Position numbers and translations under genes: made by a program. Positions 33,065 to 41,257 of a stretch of 64,000 nt of DNA are shown in pieces. This DNA comes from Streptomyces cyaneus. GTDB taxonomy: Bacteria > Actinomycetota > Actinomycetes > Streptomycetales > Streptomycetaceae. The notes under the pieces were generated by a model. The model worked only from the letters and a program-made list of their open reading frames with translations. It ran no database searches and was not told where the DNA came from. Location: NCBI RefSeq assembly GCF_004028635.1, contig NZ_RQJW01000016.1, positions 1 through 64,000 of the forward strand, given 5' to 3'. The stretch's first letter is position 1, and each line of letters starts with the position of its first letter.

Positions 33065-34131
33065 GAGGAGGGGTCCGAGGGGCAGGGGCTCAGCACGACG
33101 ACGGCGGTGTCGTCGCGCACCGGCCGGGCGGGGCTGCTGGCGTCCCGCACGATCGATGCGGCGATCACGGCGGGGTCGGGCGACGGGTCATGGGCGGCCG
33201 GGCCGGGGCTCCAGCGGCTCGGCAGACCGTCACTGTGCAGGACCAGGAGGCAGTCGTCCGTCCAGGTCTGCTGCTGTTGAGGCAGGTGCGTGGGGAGGTG
33301 GGCGCCGACTATGCCGGGGCGCGAGACGAGCCCCTGCCAGCTGTCGCCGCGCCGCAGCCGGGCCCCTACGTTGCCCACTCCGGCGAAGTGCAACTTCCCT
33401 GCGGTGACGTCGAGTTGGGCCACAGCAACGGCTGCTCCCCTGGTGTCACGCAGGGCGCCGTTCAGCCGCCGCAGCAGGTCCGCCGGCGGCAGGTGGGGCG
33501 CGCACCGCACCGTCTCCACCGCGGCGGAGGAGGCACGGGCCGCCAGGGGGCCGTGGCCGAGGCCGTCGGCCAGCATCAGTGTCACGCGGTCGCCCGTACG
33601 GACGCACGCCCAGGCGTCGCCGGAGAACTCCGCGCCGGCTAGGGGGATGTTGACGCCGCCGGCCCGCACCGGGAGCGGGACGGGACGCGGGCCGGTGGTG
33701 TCGCGGTTCGGGCGCGGAGCGATCCTGGCCATGACGACCGTGCCCCGCCCCGGTGTGCTGTGCAGGCCGAAGTCGTCGGCCGTGCGCAGGCAGGTGCCGA
33801 GGCCGGCGCCGAGGGAGGCGGTGGTCGAGTAGCCGTCGCGCAGCGCCGCGGCGGTGTCGGGCATGCCGGGCCCGTGGTCGACGGCCATGATCTGCACCAT
33901 AGCGATCCTCTCGTCGCCGTATGCCGGAACGGGTGGGTCCACGAGGTCGAGGAGTATCCGTCCGCCGCCTGCGTGCTTGAGCAGATTGGTGGCGAGTTCG
34001 GTGGCCACGAGTTCGGCGGCGGCGATCCTGTGCTCGGCGAGCCCGGCCTGGCGGGCGGCGGACCCGGCCGCCACGCGGGCGTCGCGTACGCGGGTCGAGT
34101 CGTGCACCGGCACCTCCCAGACGCGCGGCAT
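33061..34131 (-). CDS. ATPase-PP2C dual-domain regulator (RsbW/T-like plus RsbX-like)
   Basis: The 356-aa protein has an N-terminal HATPase (N box AAELVATELATNLLKHAGGG, G1 AVDHGPGMPD, G2 SLGAGLGTCLRTAD) and a C-terminal PP2C domain (VTLMLADGLGHGPLAARASS, FAGVGNVGARL, LLVLHSDGLPSRW, RDDTAVVVLSP). In stressosome operons an RsbX-type phosphatase resets RsbR/RsbS; the added kinase-like ATPase domain could bind or phosphorylate a STAS partner. The ATG at 34131 overlaps the upstream stop (ATGA), which fixes the start. Confidence 0.88.
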   Translation of the reverse strand: MPRVWEVPVHDSTRVRDARVAAGSAARQAGLAEHRIAAAELVATELATNLLKHAGGGRILLDLVDPPVPAYGDERIAMVQIMAVDHGPGMPDTAAALRDGYSTTASLGAGLGTCLRTADDFGLHSTPGRGTVVMARIAPRPNRDTTGPRPVPLPVRAGGVNIPLAGAEFSGDAWACVRTGDRVTLMLADGLGHGPLAARASSAAVETVRCAPHLPPADLLRRLNGALRDTRGAAVAVAQLDVTAGKLHFAGVGNVGARLRRGDSWQGLVSRPGIVGAHLPTHLPQQQQTWTDDCLLVLHSDGLPSRWSPGPAAHDPSPDPAVIAASIVRDASSPARPVRDDTAVVVLSPCPSDPSS

Positions 34132-34574
34132 CAGTGCGCCTCGCGCGGGCGGGGCGGCCCGGAGATCCACGACGTCACGGCCACGGTCGTGCCGACGCCG
34201 CGGCGGCTGTCGATGGAGAACTCGTGGACCAGGCGCCGCGCGCCGCCCAGGCCCATCCCCAACCCCTCACCGGAGGTGTAGCCGTCGGACAGGGCCTGTT
34301 CCAGATCCGCGATGCCGGGGCCCTGGTCGCTGAAGACCAGACGCAGTCCCCGTATCCCGCCGGTGGTCACCGGCGCGCACTCCATCTGGCCCCCGCCGCC
34401 GTGCACGAGGGCGTTGCGGGCCAGCTCACTGGCCGCGGTGACGAGTTTGGTCTGCTCGACCAGACCGAACCCGAGGTGGGCGGTCATCTGCCGCACATGC
34501 TGCCGTACCCGCACCAGATCGAGGTCCGAGTGGATCGGCAGGCAGGCGGAGACGCTGCCGGTGCTGTGGGTCAC
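34131..34574 (-). CDS. rsbT: RsbT-like switch kinase of the stressosome
   Basis: The 147-aa GHKL ATPase has N box TAASELARNALVHGGGG, G1 VFSDQGPGIADLEQAL and G2 SGEGLGMGLGGARRL. Size and position (directly after rsbS) match RsbT, which phosphorylates RsbR and RsbS and, once released, activates a downstream phosphatase. It is coupled by 4-nt overlaps to both neighbours. Confidence 0.9.
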   Translation of the reverse strand: MTHSTGSVSACLPIHSDLDLVRVRQHVRQMTAHLGFGLVEQTKLVTAASELARNALVHGGGGQMECAPVTTGGIRGLRLVFSDQGPGIADLEQALSDGYTSGEGLGMGLGGARRLVHEFSIDSRRGVGTTVAVTSWISGPPRPREAH

Positions 34575-34993
34575 GGGCGCTCCCGGTGTGGGCGCCCGGC
34601 GCGGGGCAGGACCGACCCCTCGTCCCCGAGCTGGCGCATGGCGTCCTCGGTGCTGAGGGCGGTGCGCAGTCCCGGCAGGGTCAGGCCGAGTTCCACCAGG
34701 GTGATGGCCACCGCGGGGCGCATCCCCGCCACCACGGTCTGGGCGGCCAGCAGCCGGGTCATGGCCGCGACATCGCTGAGCACGCGGCCCATGAAGGAGT
34801 CGACGATCTCGACACCGGAGAGGTCGATGACGACGCCGGTGACCGCGCTGTCGGAGGCGGTCTCGCCGATGTCCTGCCGGAGTTGCTCCGCCGTGCTGTC
34901 GTACAGGTCGCCCTGGAGGGTGACGAGGAGGACCCCGCCGAGCCTGAGGACGGGCACGTGTCCTTCGTAGGGGAAGGTGGACGCGGCCGTCAC
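34571..34993 (-). CDS. rsbS: RsbS-like STAS antagonist of the stressosome
   Basis: The 140-aa single STAS-domain protein begins at a GTG overlapping the rsbR stop (GTGA). VPVLRLGGVLLVTLQGDLYD and VVIDLSGVEIVDSFMGRVL are typical, with S66 in VDS as the expected phosphorylation site. It forms the stressosome core with RsbR and sequesters RsbT. Confidence 0.9.
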   Translation of the reverse strand: MTAASTFPYEGHVPVLRLGGVLLVTLQGDLYDSTAEQLRQDIGETASDSAVTGVVIDLSGVEIVDSFMGRVLSDVAAMTRLLAAQTVVAGMRPAVAITLVELGLTLPGLRTALSTEDAMRQLGDEGSVLPRAGRPHRERP

Positions 34994-35889
34994 CGGGGCT
35001 CCACGGCCGAGGCGGGGTTCGGCACGATGTGGTCGCCCTGCTCCTGCAGGGCGTAGGCGAGGGCGTCCGCGAGACTGGCGCGGGTGAGCACCGAGCTCAG
35101 GTCGATGCCGAGGTGGACGATGGTCTGCGCGATGGCCGGCCGGATCCCGGAGACTATGCACTCCGCTCCCATCAGCCGCGCTGCCGCCACGGTCTTCATC
35201 AGATGCTGCGCCACCAGGGAGTCGACGGTGGGCACTCCGGTGATGTCCAGGATCGCGAAGCGGGCGTGCTGCTCGACGACGGCGTCCAGGAGGATCTCCA
35301 TCACCACCTGGCTGCGGGCGCTGTCGAGCGTGCCGATCAGCGGCACGGCGACGATGCCCTCCCACAGCTTGATCACCGGCGTGGCGATCTCGAGCAGTTC
35401 GAGCCGCTGGCGGTTGATGAGGTCCTGCCCGGCGTTCATCGTCGTCTCCAGCATGACCAGGCGCAGGGTGCCCATCAGCACGGTCAGCGCCGTCGTGCAC
35501 TCCCGCAGATGCTCGGCGGGCGCGTCGGAGAGCTCGTCGAGCAGGAGGTCGGTGACGGGCGGTCGCAGCGCGTCCATCTCCGCCGAGATCTGCGCGATGC
35601 CGGCGCCGGCGCGCGCCCGGGACTGTGCCGTACGGGCCAACTGCTCGCGGACGACGGCGAACCCGTCCGCCTCCGAATCCGCCACCCGTCCCGAGGCGGC
35701 CACTGCCGCCAGCGCCTCCACGACGGTCCGGGCGGCTTCCACCGCCTCGTCCCGGGAGACGGTGAACACGGTGCGCAGCAGCGCCGCGTCGGCCCAGCGC
35801 TGGGCGATCTGCTCCCGGCGCTCCCGCAGGAAGGCCCCGACCTCCTCCGCGGGGTTGCTCTGATGCTCTGCCGCTTGCTGCTCCGGCAC
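34990..35889 (-). CDS. rsbR: RsbR-like stressosome sensor (N-terminal globin-like domain plus STAS)
   Basis: The 299-aa protein has an N-terminal all-helical sensor region (about 1-160; helices around EEVGAFLRERREQIAQRWAD and ALTVLMGTLRLVMLETTMNA) and a C-terminal STAS domain. The STAS part is close to RsbRA: PVIKLWEGIVAVPLIGTLDS, AILDITGVPTVDSLVAQHL, ECIVSGIRPAIAQTIVHLGI. Residues T187/S190 and S224 lie where RsbRA carries its two phospho-Thr residues. It is the first gene of the operon and presumably senses the stress input. Confidence 0.9.
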   Translation of the reverse strand: MPEQQAAEHQSNPAEEVGAFLRERREQIAQRWADAALLRTVFTVSRDEAVEAARTVVEALAAVAASGRVADSEADGFAVVREQLARTAQSRARAGAGIAQISAEMDALRPPVTDLLLDELSDAPAEHLRECTTALTVLMGTLRLVMLETTMNAGQDLINRQRLELLEIATPVIKLWEGIVAVPLIGTLDSARSQVVMEILLDAVVEQHARFAILDITGVPTVDSLVAQHLMKTVAAARLMGAECIVSGIRPAIAQTIVHLGIDLSSVLTRASLADALAYALQEQGDHIVPNPASAVEPR

Positions 35890-35951
35890 GTGTTTCCCTC
35901 CTCATACGGTGTGCGCCGCCCCGGTCGTGCGGGGAGCGCCGGACGGTACGG

Positions 35952-36455
35952 TCAAGGTGTCCGACGCGGCCCGAACCGGTCGAGGAAGACCACGAGCGCG
36001 TCGTCGTCGGCCACGGGCGTGCCCGGTGACCGGACGGTTCTCTCGGGACGGCACGGGGGACGTCGGCCGCGCGCCGTTCGCCGGTGGACGCGATGGCGCG
36101 GGCCGACGGCTGCCTCGCCAACGCCGTTGGCGGTGTGCAGCATCAGGTGGTCGGCGGTCGCGGACCGGTCGAGGTTGCCTGCGAAGGTTGCACAGGCGGG
36201 CTCCGGTTGACGGCCGAGCGCGAAGGTGAGCCGGTCGGTGCGGCGGGCCTGGAGGTACGGATCGGTGTCGCGGTCGGCGAGGATCACCTCGTGCCCCAAC
36301 GCCCCTGCCAGGTCAGTCAGTTCGGCCAGTTCGGCCCAGTACAGCTGGACGGTGGTCGCCGCGTAGTCGTTGCACAGTGCTTCGCGGACCGCGGCCACCA
36401 GCCGGTGCGGGGGCGCGGAGCGAGGCGCCCGCTCGGCTGCCACGAATCGGTTCAC
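35952..36455 (-). pseudogene. Decayed, internally deleted PP2C phosphatase
   Basis: An open frame of 167 codons carries the start of a Streptomyces PP2C regulator (MNRFVAAERAPRSAPPHRLV, VREALCNDYAATTVQLYW). It then jumps to a catalytic-domain remnant (ADHLMLHTANGVGEA, where active enzymes have a T/S-DG-V-EA motif) and the family-type end VADDDALVVFLDRFG. The metal-binding core between them is missing and Asp is replaced in the TDG motif. It lies just upstream of rsbR. A functional small protein is possible but unlikely. Confidence 0.55.
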
Positions 36456-36610
36456 GATGTCGGATACGCCATTCTCGTCACGTCGACGGCGCCGGACCCG
36501 CGCTGTCGGGGAGGCCGTCCATCGGTCCTTGTCGTCCGTGTCTAGCGCTCTGTAGGTATGGCCCGAACCGGCCCGCTGACAGTGCCCGTGAACCCTGAAG
36601 GAGTGGAGGC

Positions 36611-36739
36611 GTGACTTCCTCCTACTCGGATCCCCGGCCGGACGAGGTGGCGCATGTGACCTTCGCTGCCGCCGAGTTGCTGAAGGTCTTGTGGGAGATC
36701 CATGAAGGCGACGAGGCCCACGGTGTCAGGAGCGCCTGA
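36611..36739 (+). CDS. Short ORF, 42 residues
   Basis: A GTG preceded by a strong AGGAGTGGAGGC RBS opens a 42-codon frame ending at TGA 36737-36739. The peptide starts VTSSYSDPRPDEVAHVTFA and continues AAELLKVLWEIHEGDEA, an acidic amphipathic helix. I do not recognise it. It could be a truncated relic or a small regulator of the surrounding stress genes. The rest of the 36456-36907 gap shows no gene. Confidence 0.45.
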   Translation: MTSSYSDPRPDEVAHVTFAAAELLKVLWEIHEGDEAHGVRSA

Positions 36740-36907
36740 ATCCCGCCGCCGACAGTGGAAGCCGTCGTTGCTGACCGGCACGTTCCACACCCCTCCCGCG
36801 CTTGACTCGCTCACTCTGTTGCCTCACGACGACGGTTGTCAAACGACAACTGTCGGCACTATGGGCGCGGTTCGCGATCGATGAACTGCCTTTCCAGGAA
36901 CGGGACT

Positions 36908-37309
36908 TCACCCCTCGGTCGGGGCCTCGGGCTCGGGGCCCGTCGACCCGGAGTCCGCGGCGGCGAGCGCCTCCTCGGCGCTCCCCACGATCGGGACGGT
37001 GATGCTGACGCCGGTGAGATCCAGGATCCGCCGGACGGCGGGCGCCGGGGAGATGACGTACACACCGCCCGGAATCTCCCGCACCTCCTGATAGGCCCGC
37101 AGGATGATGTTCATGCCGGACGAGTCCATGAAGGGAACGTCGGCGATGTCGAGCAGGAAGTGGCGCCGACCGTGGTGGAGCTGGTTGGCGAGGTGATGCT
37201 GCAACTCGGTCGCGGTATCCATGTCCAGGTCACCCTCGACCGTGAGCAGCACGGCGTCCTCACGGGGCAGTTCCACCTTGATCGACAAGGGATTCTGGGC
37301 AACGGACAC
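36908..37309 (-). CDS. Anti-sigma factor antagonist (STAS, RsbV-like)
   Basis: The 133-aa STAS protein has the conserved phosphorylation loop VPFMDSSGMNIILRAYQEVR (S63 target), with LLTVEGDLDMDTATELQHHL before it and VRRILDLTGVSITVPIVGS after. A short acidic tail follows. It starts at a GTG with GGGAGG upstream. Unphosphorylated it would bind an RsbW-like ATPase such as the one at 37522 and free a sigma factor. The divergent ATPase gene starts 213 nt away. Confidence 0.9.
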   Translation of the reverse strand: MSVAQNPLSIKVELPREDAVLLTVEGDLDMDTATELQHHLANQLHHGRRHFLLDIADVPFMDSSGMNIILRAYQEVREIPGGVYVISPAPAVRRILDLTGVSITVPIVGSAEEALAAADSGSTGPEPEAPTEG

Positions 37310-37521
37310 AAGTACCTCCCATAGGCGTTGACGATCGGGACGGGTGCCCCGACGGACGGATTTGATGCATCGTGGAGCGACACTCCTGTCGACCGTCCGT
37401 CGGCGCGTTCGGCCGCCTACCCCCGAATCTCCCCAGCACACTGCCCGAAGAGCGGTTTGGCGGCTGGTCGACCGGTCACGCGTAGAGAGAGAACTCCTCG
37501 CCTCTGTCAGGGAGCGAAAGG

Positions 37522-37992
37522 ATGAGTGAGAAGTACCGGACCGGCGCCACCAGGACCCCGGCGGACGCGGGCCGTGTGTGCCACGGACCGCTGAGTCCGG
37601 CCGAGGCACGCGGAGCCGTGCGGCGGGTTCTGTCCGAACAGTCGCGTACTCGGGGCGCCGCGTGCGGGCCTGACACTCTCTCGGACGCGTTGCTGGTGGC
37701 ATCGGAGCTGACGACCAACGCGATGCTGCACGGCGGCGGCGTCACCGGCTTCGACGTCGAGGTCGTCGGCCAGAACCTGTACCTGTCCGTCAGTGACCGG
37801 GAGCAGGGCCGGCCGGTCGCTGTGGACTCGGTCGACCGTCACGGTCGGCACCGCTGCGGAGGCCGCGGCTGGCCGATCGTGTGCCGGCTGTCCCGGACCG
37901 TGCAGGTGTCCGACCTTCCGGCCGGCGGCAAGCGCGTCACCGCGGTGATTGCCCTGCCGGTCCAAGGCGGGCACTCGGTCGGCGGAAGCTGA
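37522..37992 (+). CDS. Anti-sigma factor serine kinase (RsbW-like GHKL ATPase)
   Basis: The 156-aa protein carries N box LLVASELTTNAMLHGGGVTG, G1-like LYLSVSDREQGRPVAV and G2 CGGRGWPIVCRLSRT. It would bind and inhibit a SigB/F-type sigma factor and phosphorylate its STAS antagonist. It is divergent from the STAS gene and 159 nt upstream of, and convergent with, the sigma gene at 38151-39026. Confidence 0.88.
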   Translation: MSEKYRTGATRTPADAGRVCHGPLSPAEARGAVRRVLSEQSRTRGAACGPDTLSDALLVASELTTNAMLHGGGVTGFDVEVVGQNLYLSVSDREQGRPVAVDSVDRHGRHRCGGRGWPIVCRLSRTVQVSDLPAGGKRVTAVIALPVQGGHSVGGS

Positions 37993-38150
37993 CCCGGACG
38001 GGCCGAAGTGGGCCGACGGCCACTCGCACTCGGCCGCGGCCCACTTGGGCCGACGTCCACTCCAGACGCGGGCGAACCGGCCGGCGCCATTCACGCGTAC
38101 GCGACGGCGATCCGGCCGGAACCGCTCAGGCGACCCCTGGGGGCTGGGGC

Positions 38151-39026
38151 TCAGGCCACCCCGGGCTCCAACAGCCCGGCGCGCAGCTGCTTGATGATGC
38201 GGCCGATGAGCCGCGACACATGCATCTGGGAGACGCCGATCCGGTCGGCGATCTGCGCCTGGGTGAGCTCCTCGACGAAACGAAGGTGAATGATTCGGCG
38301 CTCACGCTCGTCGAGTCCGGCGATCAGGGGTGCCAACGAGTGGAAGTCCTCGACCAGTTCCAGCGAAGGGTCCTCCTCACCGAGGAGGTCGGCCAGGACG
38401 GACTCACCGTTCTCGGCATCGGATGTGACGGCCGCGTCGAGGGAGGCGGACTGGTAGCCGTTGGCGGCCTTGCGGGCCTCGATCACCTCTTCCTCCGACA
38501 GCGACATCAGCTGCGCGAGCTCGCGGGTGGTCGGCGTGCGGCCCAGCCGGGAGCGGAGCTCCTCCGTCGCCCTGGCCAACTCGACGCGCGCCTCCTGCAG
38601 CCGGCGCGGCACATGGACCGCCCAGCTGGTGTCGCGGAAGAACCGCTTGATCTCGCCGACGATGTACGGGACGGCGAACGTCGTGAACTCGACCTCCCGG
38701 GCCACCTCGAAGCGGTCGATGGCCTTGATCAGCCCGATGGTCCCGACCTGGACGACGTCCTCCAGCGAGTCCCCACGGGCGCGGAAGCGCGACGCGGCGT
38801 ACCGCACGAGCGACAGGTTGATCTCGATCAGCGTGTTGCGTACGTACTGGTGTTCATGCGTGCCCTCGTCCAGCATGACCAGTCGGTCGAAGAACTGACG
38901 CGACAACTCGCGTGCGTCCTGGGGCCTCACCCTCGTCGGATCCTCGATCAGCGGCAGCGCCGCCCCGTCCGTCGTGACCGTCTCCTGTGCCGTGGCCGTT
39001 GCCTGCGCCACCGTCACGGCTGCCAT
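38151..39026 (-). CDS. SigB/SigF-family RNA polymerase sigma factor
   Basis: The 291-aa sigma factor has regions 2 (NLSLVRYAASRFRARGDSLE, DVVQVGTIGLIKAIDRFEV, FAVPYIVGEIKRFFRDTSW), 3 (RTPTTRELAQLMSLSEEEV) and 4 (RRIIHLRFVEELTQAQIADR, IGVSQMHVSRLIGRIIKQL). The start MAAVTVAQ is preceded by GGGAGGG. Activity should be held by one of the neighbouring ATPases. It is divergent from a second sigma gene at 39388. Confidence 0.93.
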   Translation of the reverse strand: MAAVTVAQATATAQETVTTDGAALPLIEDPTRVRPQDARELSRQFFDRLVMLDEGTHEHQYVRNTLIEINLSLVRYAASRFRARGDSLEDVVQVGTIGLIKAIDRFEVAREVEFTTFAVPYIVGEIKRFFRDTSWAVHVPRRLQEARVELARATEELRSRLGRTPTTRELAQLMSLSEEEVIEARKAANGYQSASLDAAVTSDAENGESVLADLLGEEDPSLELVEDFHSLAPLIAGLDERERRIIHLRFVEELTQAQIADRIGVSQMHVSRLIGRIIKQLRAGLLEPGVA

Positions 39027-39230
39027 GCCGCCCTCCCGATCGCCGGAACCAGTTGTTCTTCCCCGCGTGCCCGGGCTCGCGCGGCTCACTCCCCCTCCGT
39101 CGCCGGAAACACGGTACGACGGCGAGTTCTGGCGTGAAGTCGCCCTTGGGCGCGGCCGATTCAGGACAGGTCGTCCGCGGAAGTCCCCGCCCGGTGCCCG
39201 TCTCTTTGTCGCCCTCATGCTTCCGCGGCC

Positions 39231-39255
39231 GTTTGCGTGCTCGGTCGTGGGGCAT
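39231..39255 (+). promoter_or_regulatory. Candidate SigB-type promoter
   Basis: GTTT (39231-39234), 15 nt, then GGGCAT (39250-39255) resembles the Streptomyces SigB-class consensus GNNT-N14-16-GGGTAC/T with one mismatch. It lies 132 nt before the second sigma gene in the 361-nt divergent gap (39027-39387), which otherwise shows no gene. It suggests cross- or autoregulation. Confidence 0.35.
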
Positions 39256-39387
39256 GCGGGATTTCGTGCTTCGGACCAGAGGCGCACCGGTGCTACAGGT
39301 GTGACCGATCCGGGCCTTCGTGCCCCGTGCCCTGCACACCGTTTCCCACGGAGATTCCCTGAGAACCCCGTTCAGGAGCTGTTCCTC

Positions 39388-40257
39388 ATGCTGGTTGAGA
39401 CGTCCGCACATGGTTCCGACCTCGCTGCCCGTCCCCGCGTGTCCGGTGGACGCGTCCACGACGACGCCCCCGACACCGCGGCCGACTTCGCCCGCCTGGC
39501 CGCTCTGCCGGAAGGGCCGGAACGAGACGCGGTACGCGACGAGCTGACCAAGGCGTGGCTGCCCATGGCCCACCGCATCGCCGGCCGATTCCGTAATCGC
39601 GGGGAGTCGCTGGAGGATCTGCGTCAGGTCGCGGCTCTCGGACTGGTGAAGGCGATAGACCGGTTCGAGCCCGGCCGAGGGGCCTTCGAGAGCTACGCCG
39701 TGCCCACCGTCACCGGAGAGATCAAGCGGCATTTCCGCGACCGGATGTGGGCCCTGCGGGTTCCCCGTCGCGTCCAGGAGCTGCGCAACAAGGTGCGGTT
39801 CGCGCGCCGCGACCTCGCCGAGACCGCCGGCGGCTCCACGCCCTCGGTCGCCGAGATCGCCGCCCACACGGGGCTCACCGAGGACGAGGTCAACGCGGGG
39901 CTGGAGGCCCTGGAGAGCTTCAGCACGCTGTCCCTCGACGCCGAGATGGCATCGAGCGACGACGGCTTCAGCCTCGCCGACACGATCGGCAGCTGCGACG
40001 AGGCGTACGACGTCGTCGTCGACCGGGAGGCGGCGAAGGAGGGGCTGCGGCGCCTGCCCGAGCGCGAGCGCGCCATCTTGTACATGCGGTTCTTCGAGGA
40101 CATGACGCAAAGCCGCATCGCCGATCGCCTGGGCATCTCCCAGATGCATGTCTCCCGCATCATCAGCCGGTGCTGCGCGCGGGTGCGGGACGAGGCACTC
40201 GCTCCGGGGCCGGAGACGGGGCACAGCAGTGACGGCAGGAAGGAGGAAGCGATGTGA
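39388..40257 (+). CDS. SigB/SigF-family RNA polymerase sigma factor (second)
   Basis: The 289-aa protein has region 2 (FRNRGESLEDLRQVAALGLV, KAIDRFEPGRGAFESYAV, TVTGEIKRHFRDRMWALRV), region 3 (PSVAEIAAHTGLTEDEVNAG) and region 4 (RAILYMRFFEDMTQSRIADR, LGISQMHVSRIISRCCARV). Its stop overlaps the GTG of a PRC-barrel gene. It is similar to but clearly distinct from the divergent sigma factor, so this is not a recent duplicate. An ATPase at 40773 may be its inhibitor. Confidence 0.92.
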   Translation: MLVETSAHGSDLAARPRVSGGRVHDDAPDTAADFARLAALPEGPERDAVRDELTKAWLPMAHRIAGRFRNRGESLEDLRQVAALGLVKAIDRFEPGRGAFESYAVPTVTGEIKRHFRDRMWALRVPRRVQELRNKVRFARRDLAETAGGSTPSVAEIAAHTGLTEDEVNAGLEALESFSTLSLDAEMASSDDGFSLADTIGSCDEAYDVVVDREAAKEGLRRLPERERAILYMRFFEDMTQSRIADRLGISQMHVSRIISRCCARVRDEALAPGPETGHSSDGRKEEAM

Positions 40258-40625
40258 GCACGCAGAGAATCTGGTCGTACGCTCCCGGGAGCGGCCACCA
40301 GGAGGGGCGGACGCTCACCGGGTTCACGGTCGAGGCGACCGACGGGGTCGTCGGCCATGTGGACCGCCAGGCCGACGGCATTCCCCTGCGGCACTTGATC
40401 GTCGACACGGGCGCGTGGGTGTTCGGCAGGAGCCTGCTGATCCCCGCGGGCGCGGTCACCGGCGTCGACATGAAGACCCGGGTGGTCACGGTGGGGTGCA
40501 CCCGGGCGCAGGCCAAGGCGGCTCCCCGGTTCGAGACCGACCGCGAGACCCTCGATCCCGAGTATCTGTCCGCCGTCGGTGCGTACTACGCAGCTCTGCC
40601 CCATGGTTCGGGCGCGAACGGGTAG
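40254..40625 (+). CDS. PRC-barrel domain protein
   Basis: The 123-aa protein contains one PRC-barrel-like domain (TLTGFTVEATDGVVGHVDRQ, IPLRHLIVDTGAWVFGRSLL, IPAGAVTGVDMKTRVVTVG), the beta-barrel known from RimM and photosynthetic reaction centres, then a tail with ETLDPEYLSAVGAYYA. It is translationally coupled (GTGA) to the sigma gene, implying a shared stress role; the molecular function is unknown. Confidence 0.85.
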   Translation: MSTQRIWSYAPGSGHQEGRTLTGFTVEATDGVVGHVDRQADGIPLRHLIVDTGAWVFGRSLLIPAGAVTGVDMKTRVVTVGCTRAQAKAAPRFETDRETLDPEYLSAVGAYYAALPHGSGANG

Positions 40626-40772
40626 CCGAGGCACATGGACGCAGACGGACGACGAGGGGCGGAGACGACAGCGTGCGAGGAGTGGTGAAGTGACACAAGC
40701 CGCAGTCCTCTTGGTGTGTGCCTGCGATGCTCGGGGAACGACGAGCGTTTTGCAGGCAGCGAACGAGCAACC

Positions 40773-41216
40773 GTGAAGCCGGCGGAGCGCCGTCCGGCCG
40801 GGGACCGCCGGACGGCGTGCGGCCGGTCGGTCCCGGTCACCAGCGCGGCGACGGCACGCAGCCATGTGCGGTCGGTGGTGGCTGAGCACTGGCGTGCCCC
40901 GTCCGGCCCGGCGAGTGAGAGAGCCGTCATGGACCTCCTGCTGGTCGTGTCGGAGCTGGTCACCAACGCCATCCGGCACGGCGGCGGCCTCGCGGGGTTC
41001 GAGGTGGCCCTGCTTCCCGAGGGGGTGAGGCTGAGCGTGCACGACTACAGCGACGCCGTCCCGTCCGCCGCCTACGGGCCCGGCACCTTGCCCCACACGC
41101 ACGAGGGCAGCGGATACGGATGGCCGCTGATCATCCGCCTGTCCCGCGAGATCCTCATCGAGCACCGCCGGGAGGGCGGCAAGACGGTCGGCGTGCTGGT
41201 GCCGCTGACGACGTGA
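40773..41216 (+). CDS. Anti-sigma factor serine kinase (RsbW-like GHKL ATPase)
   Basis: This GHKL ATPase carries N box LLVVSELVTNAIRHGGGLAG, G1-like VRLSVHDYSDAVPS and G2 EGSGYGWPLIIRLSREI. It resembles the ATPase at 37522 in size and boxes. The GTG at 40773 (147 aa) is preferred because residues from the upstream GTG at 40716 look non-family (Cys-rich start); RBS is weak for both. Likely partner of the preceding sigma factor. Confidence 0.82.
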   Translation: MKPAERRPAGDRRTACGRSVPVTSAATARSHVRSVVAEHWRAPSGPASERAVMDLLLVVSELVTNAIRHGGGLAGFEVALLPEGVRLSVHDYSDAVPSAAYGPGTLPHTHEGSGYGWPLIIRLSREILIEHRREGGKTVGVLVPLTT

Positions 41217-41257
41217 GAGCCGCTCGCGCGTCAGTCCGCCGGTCGGGCCGTGGGCGC

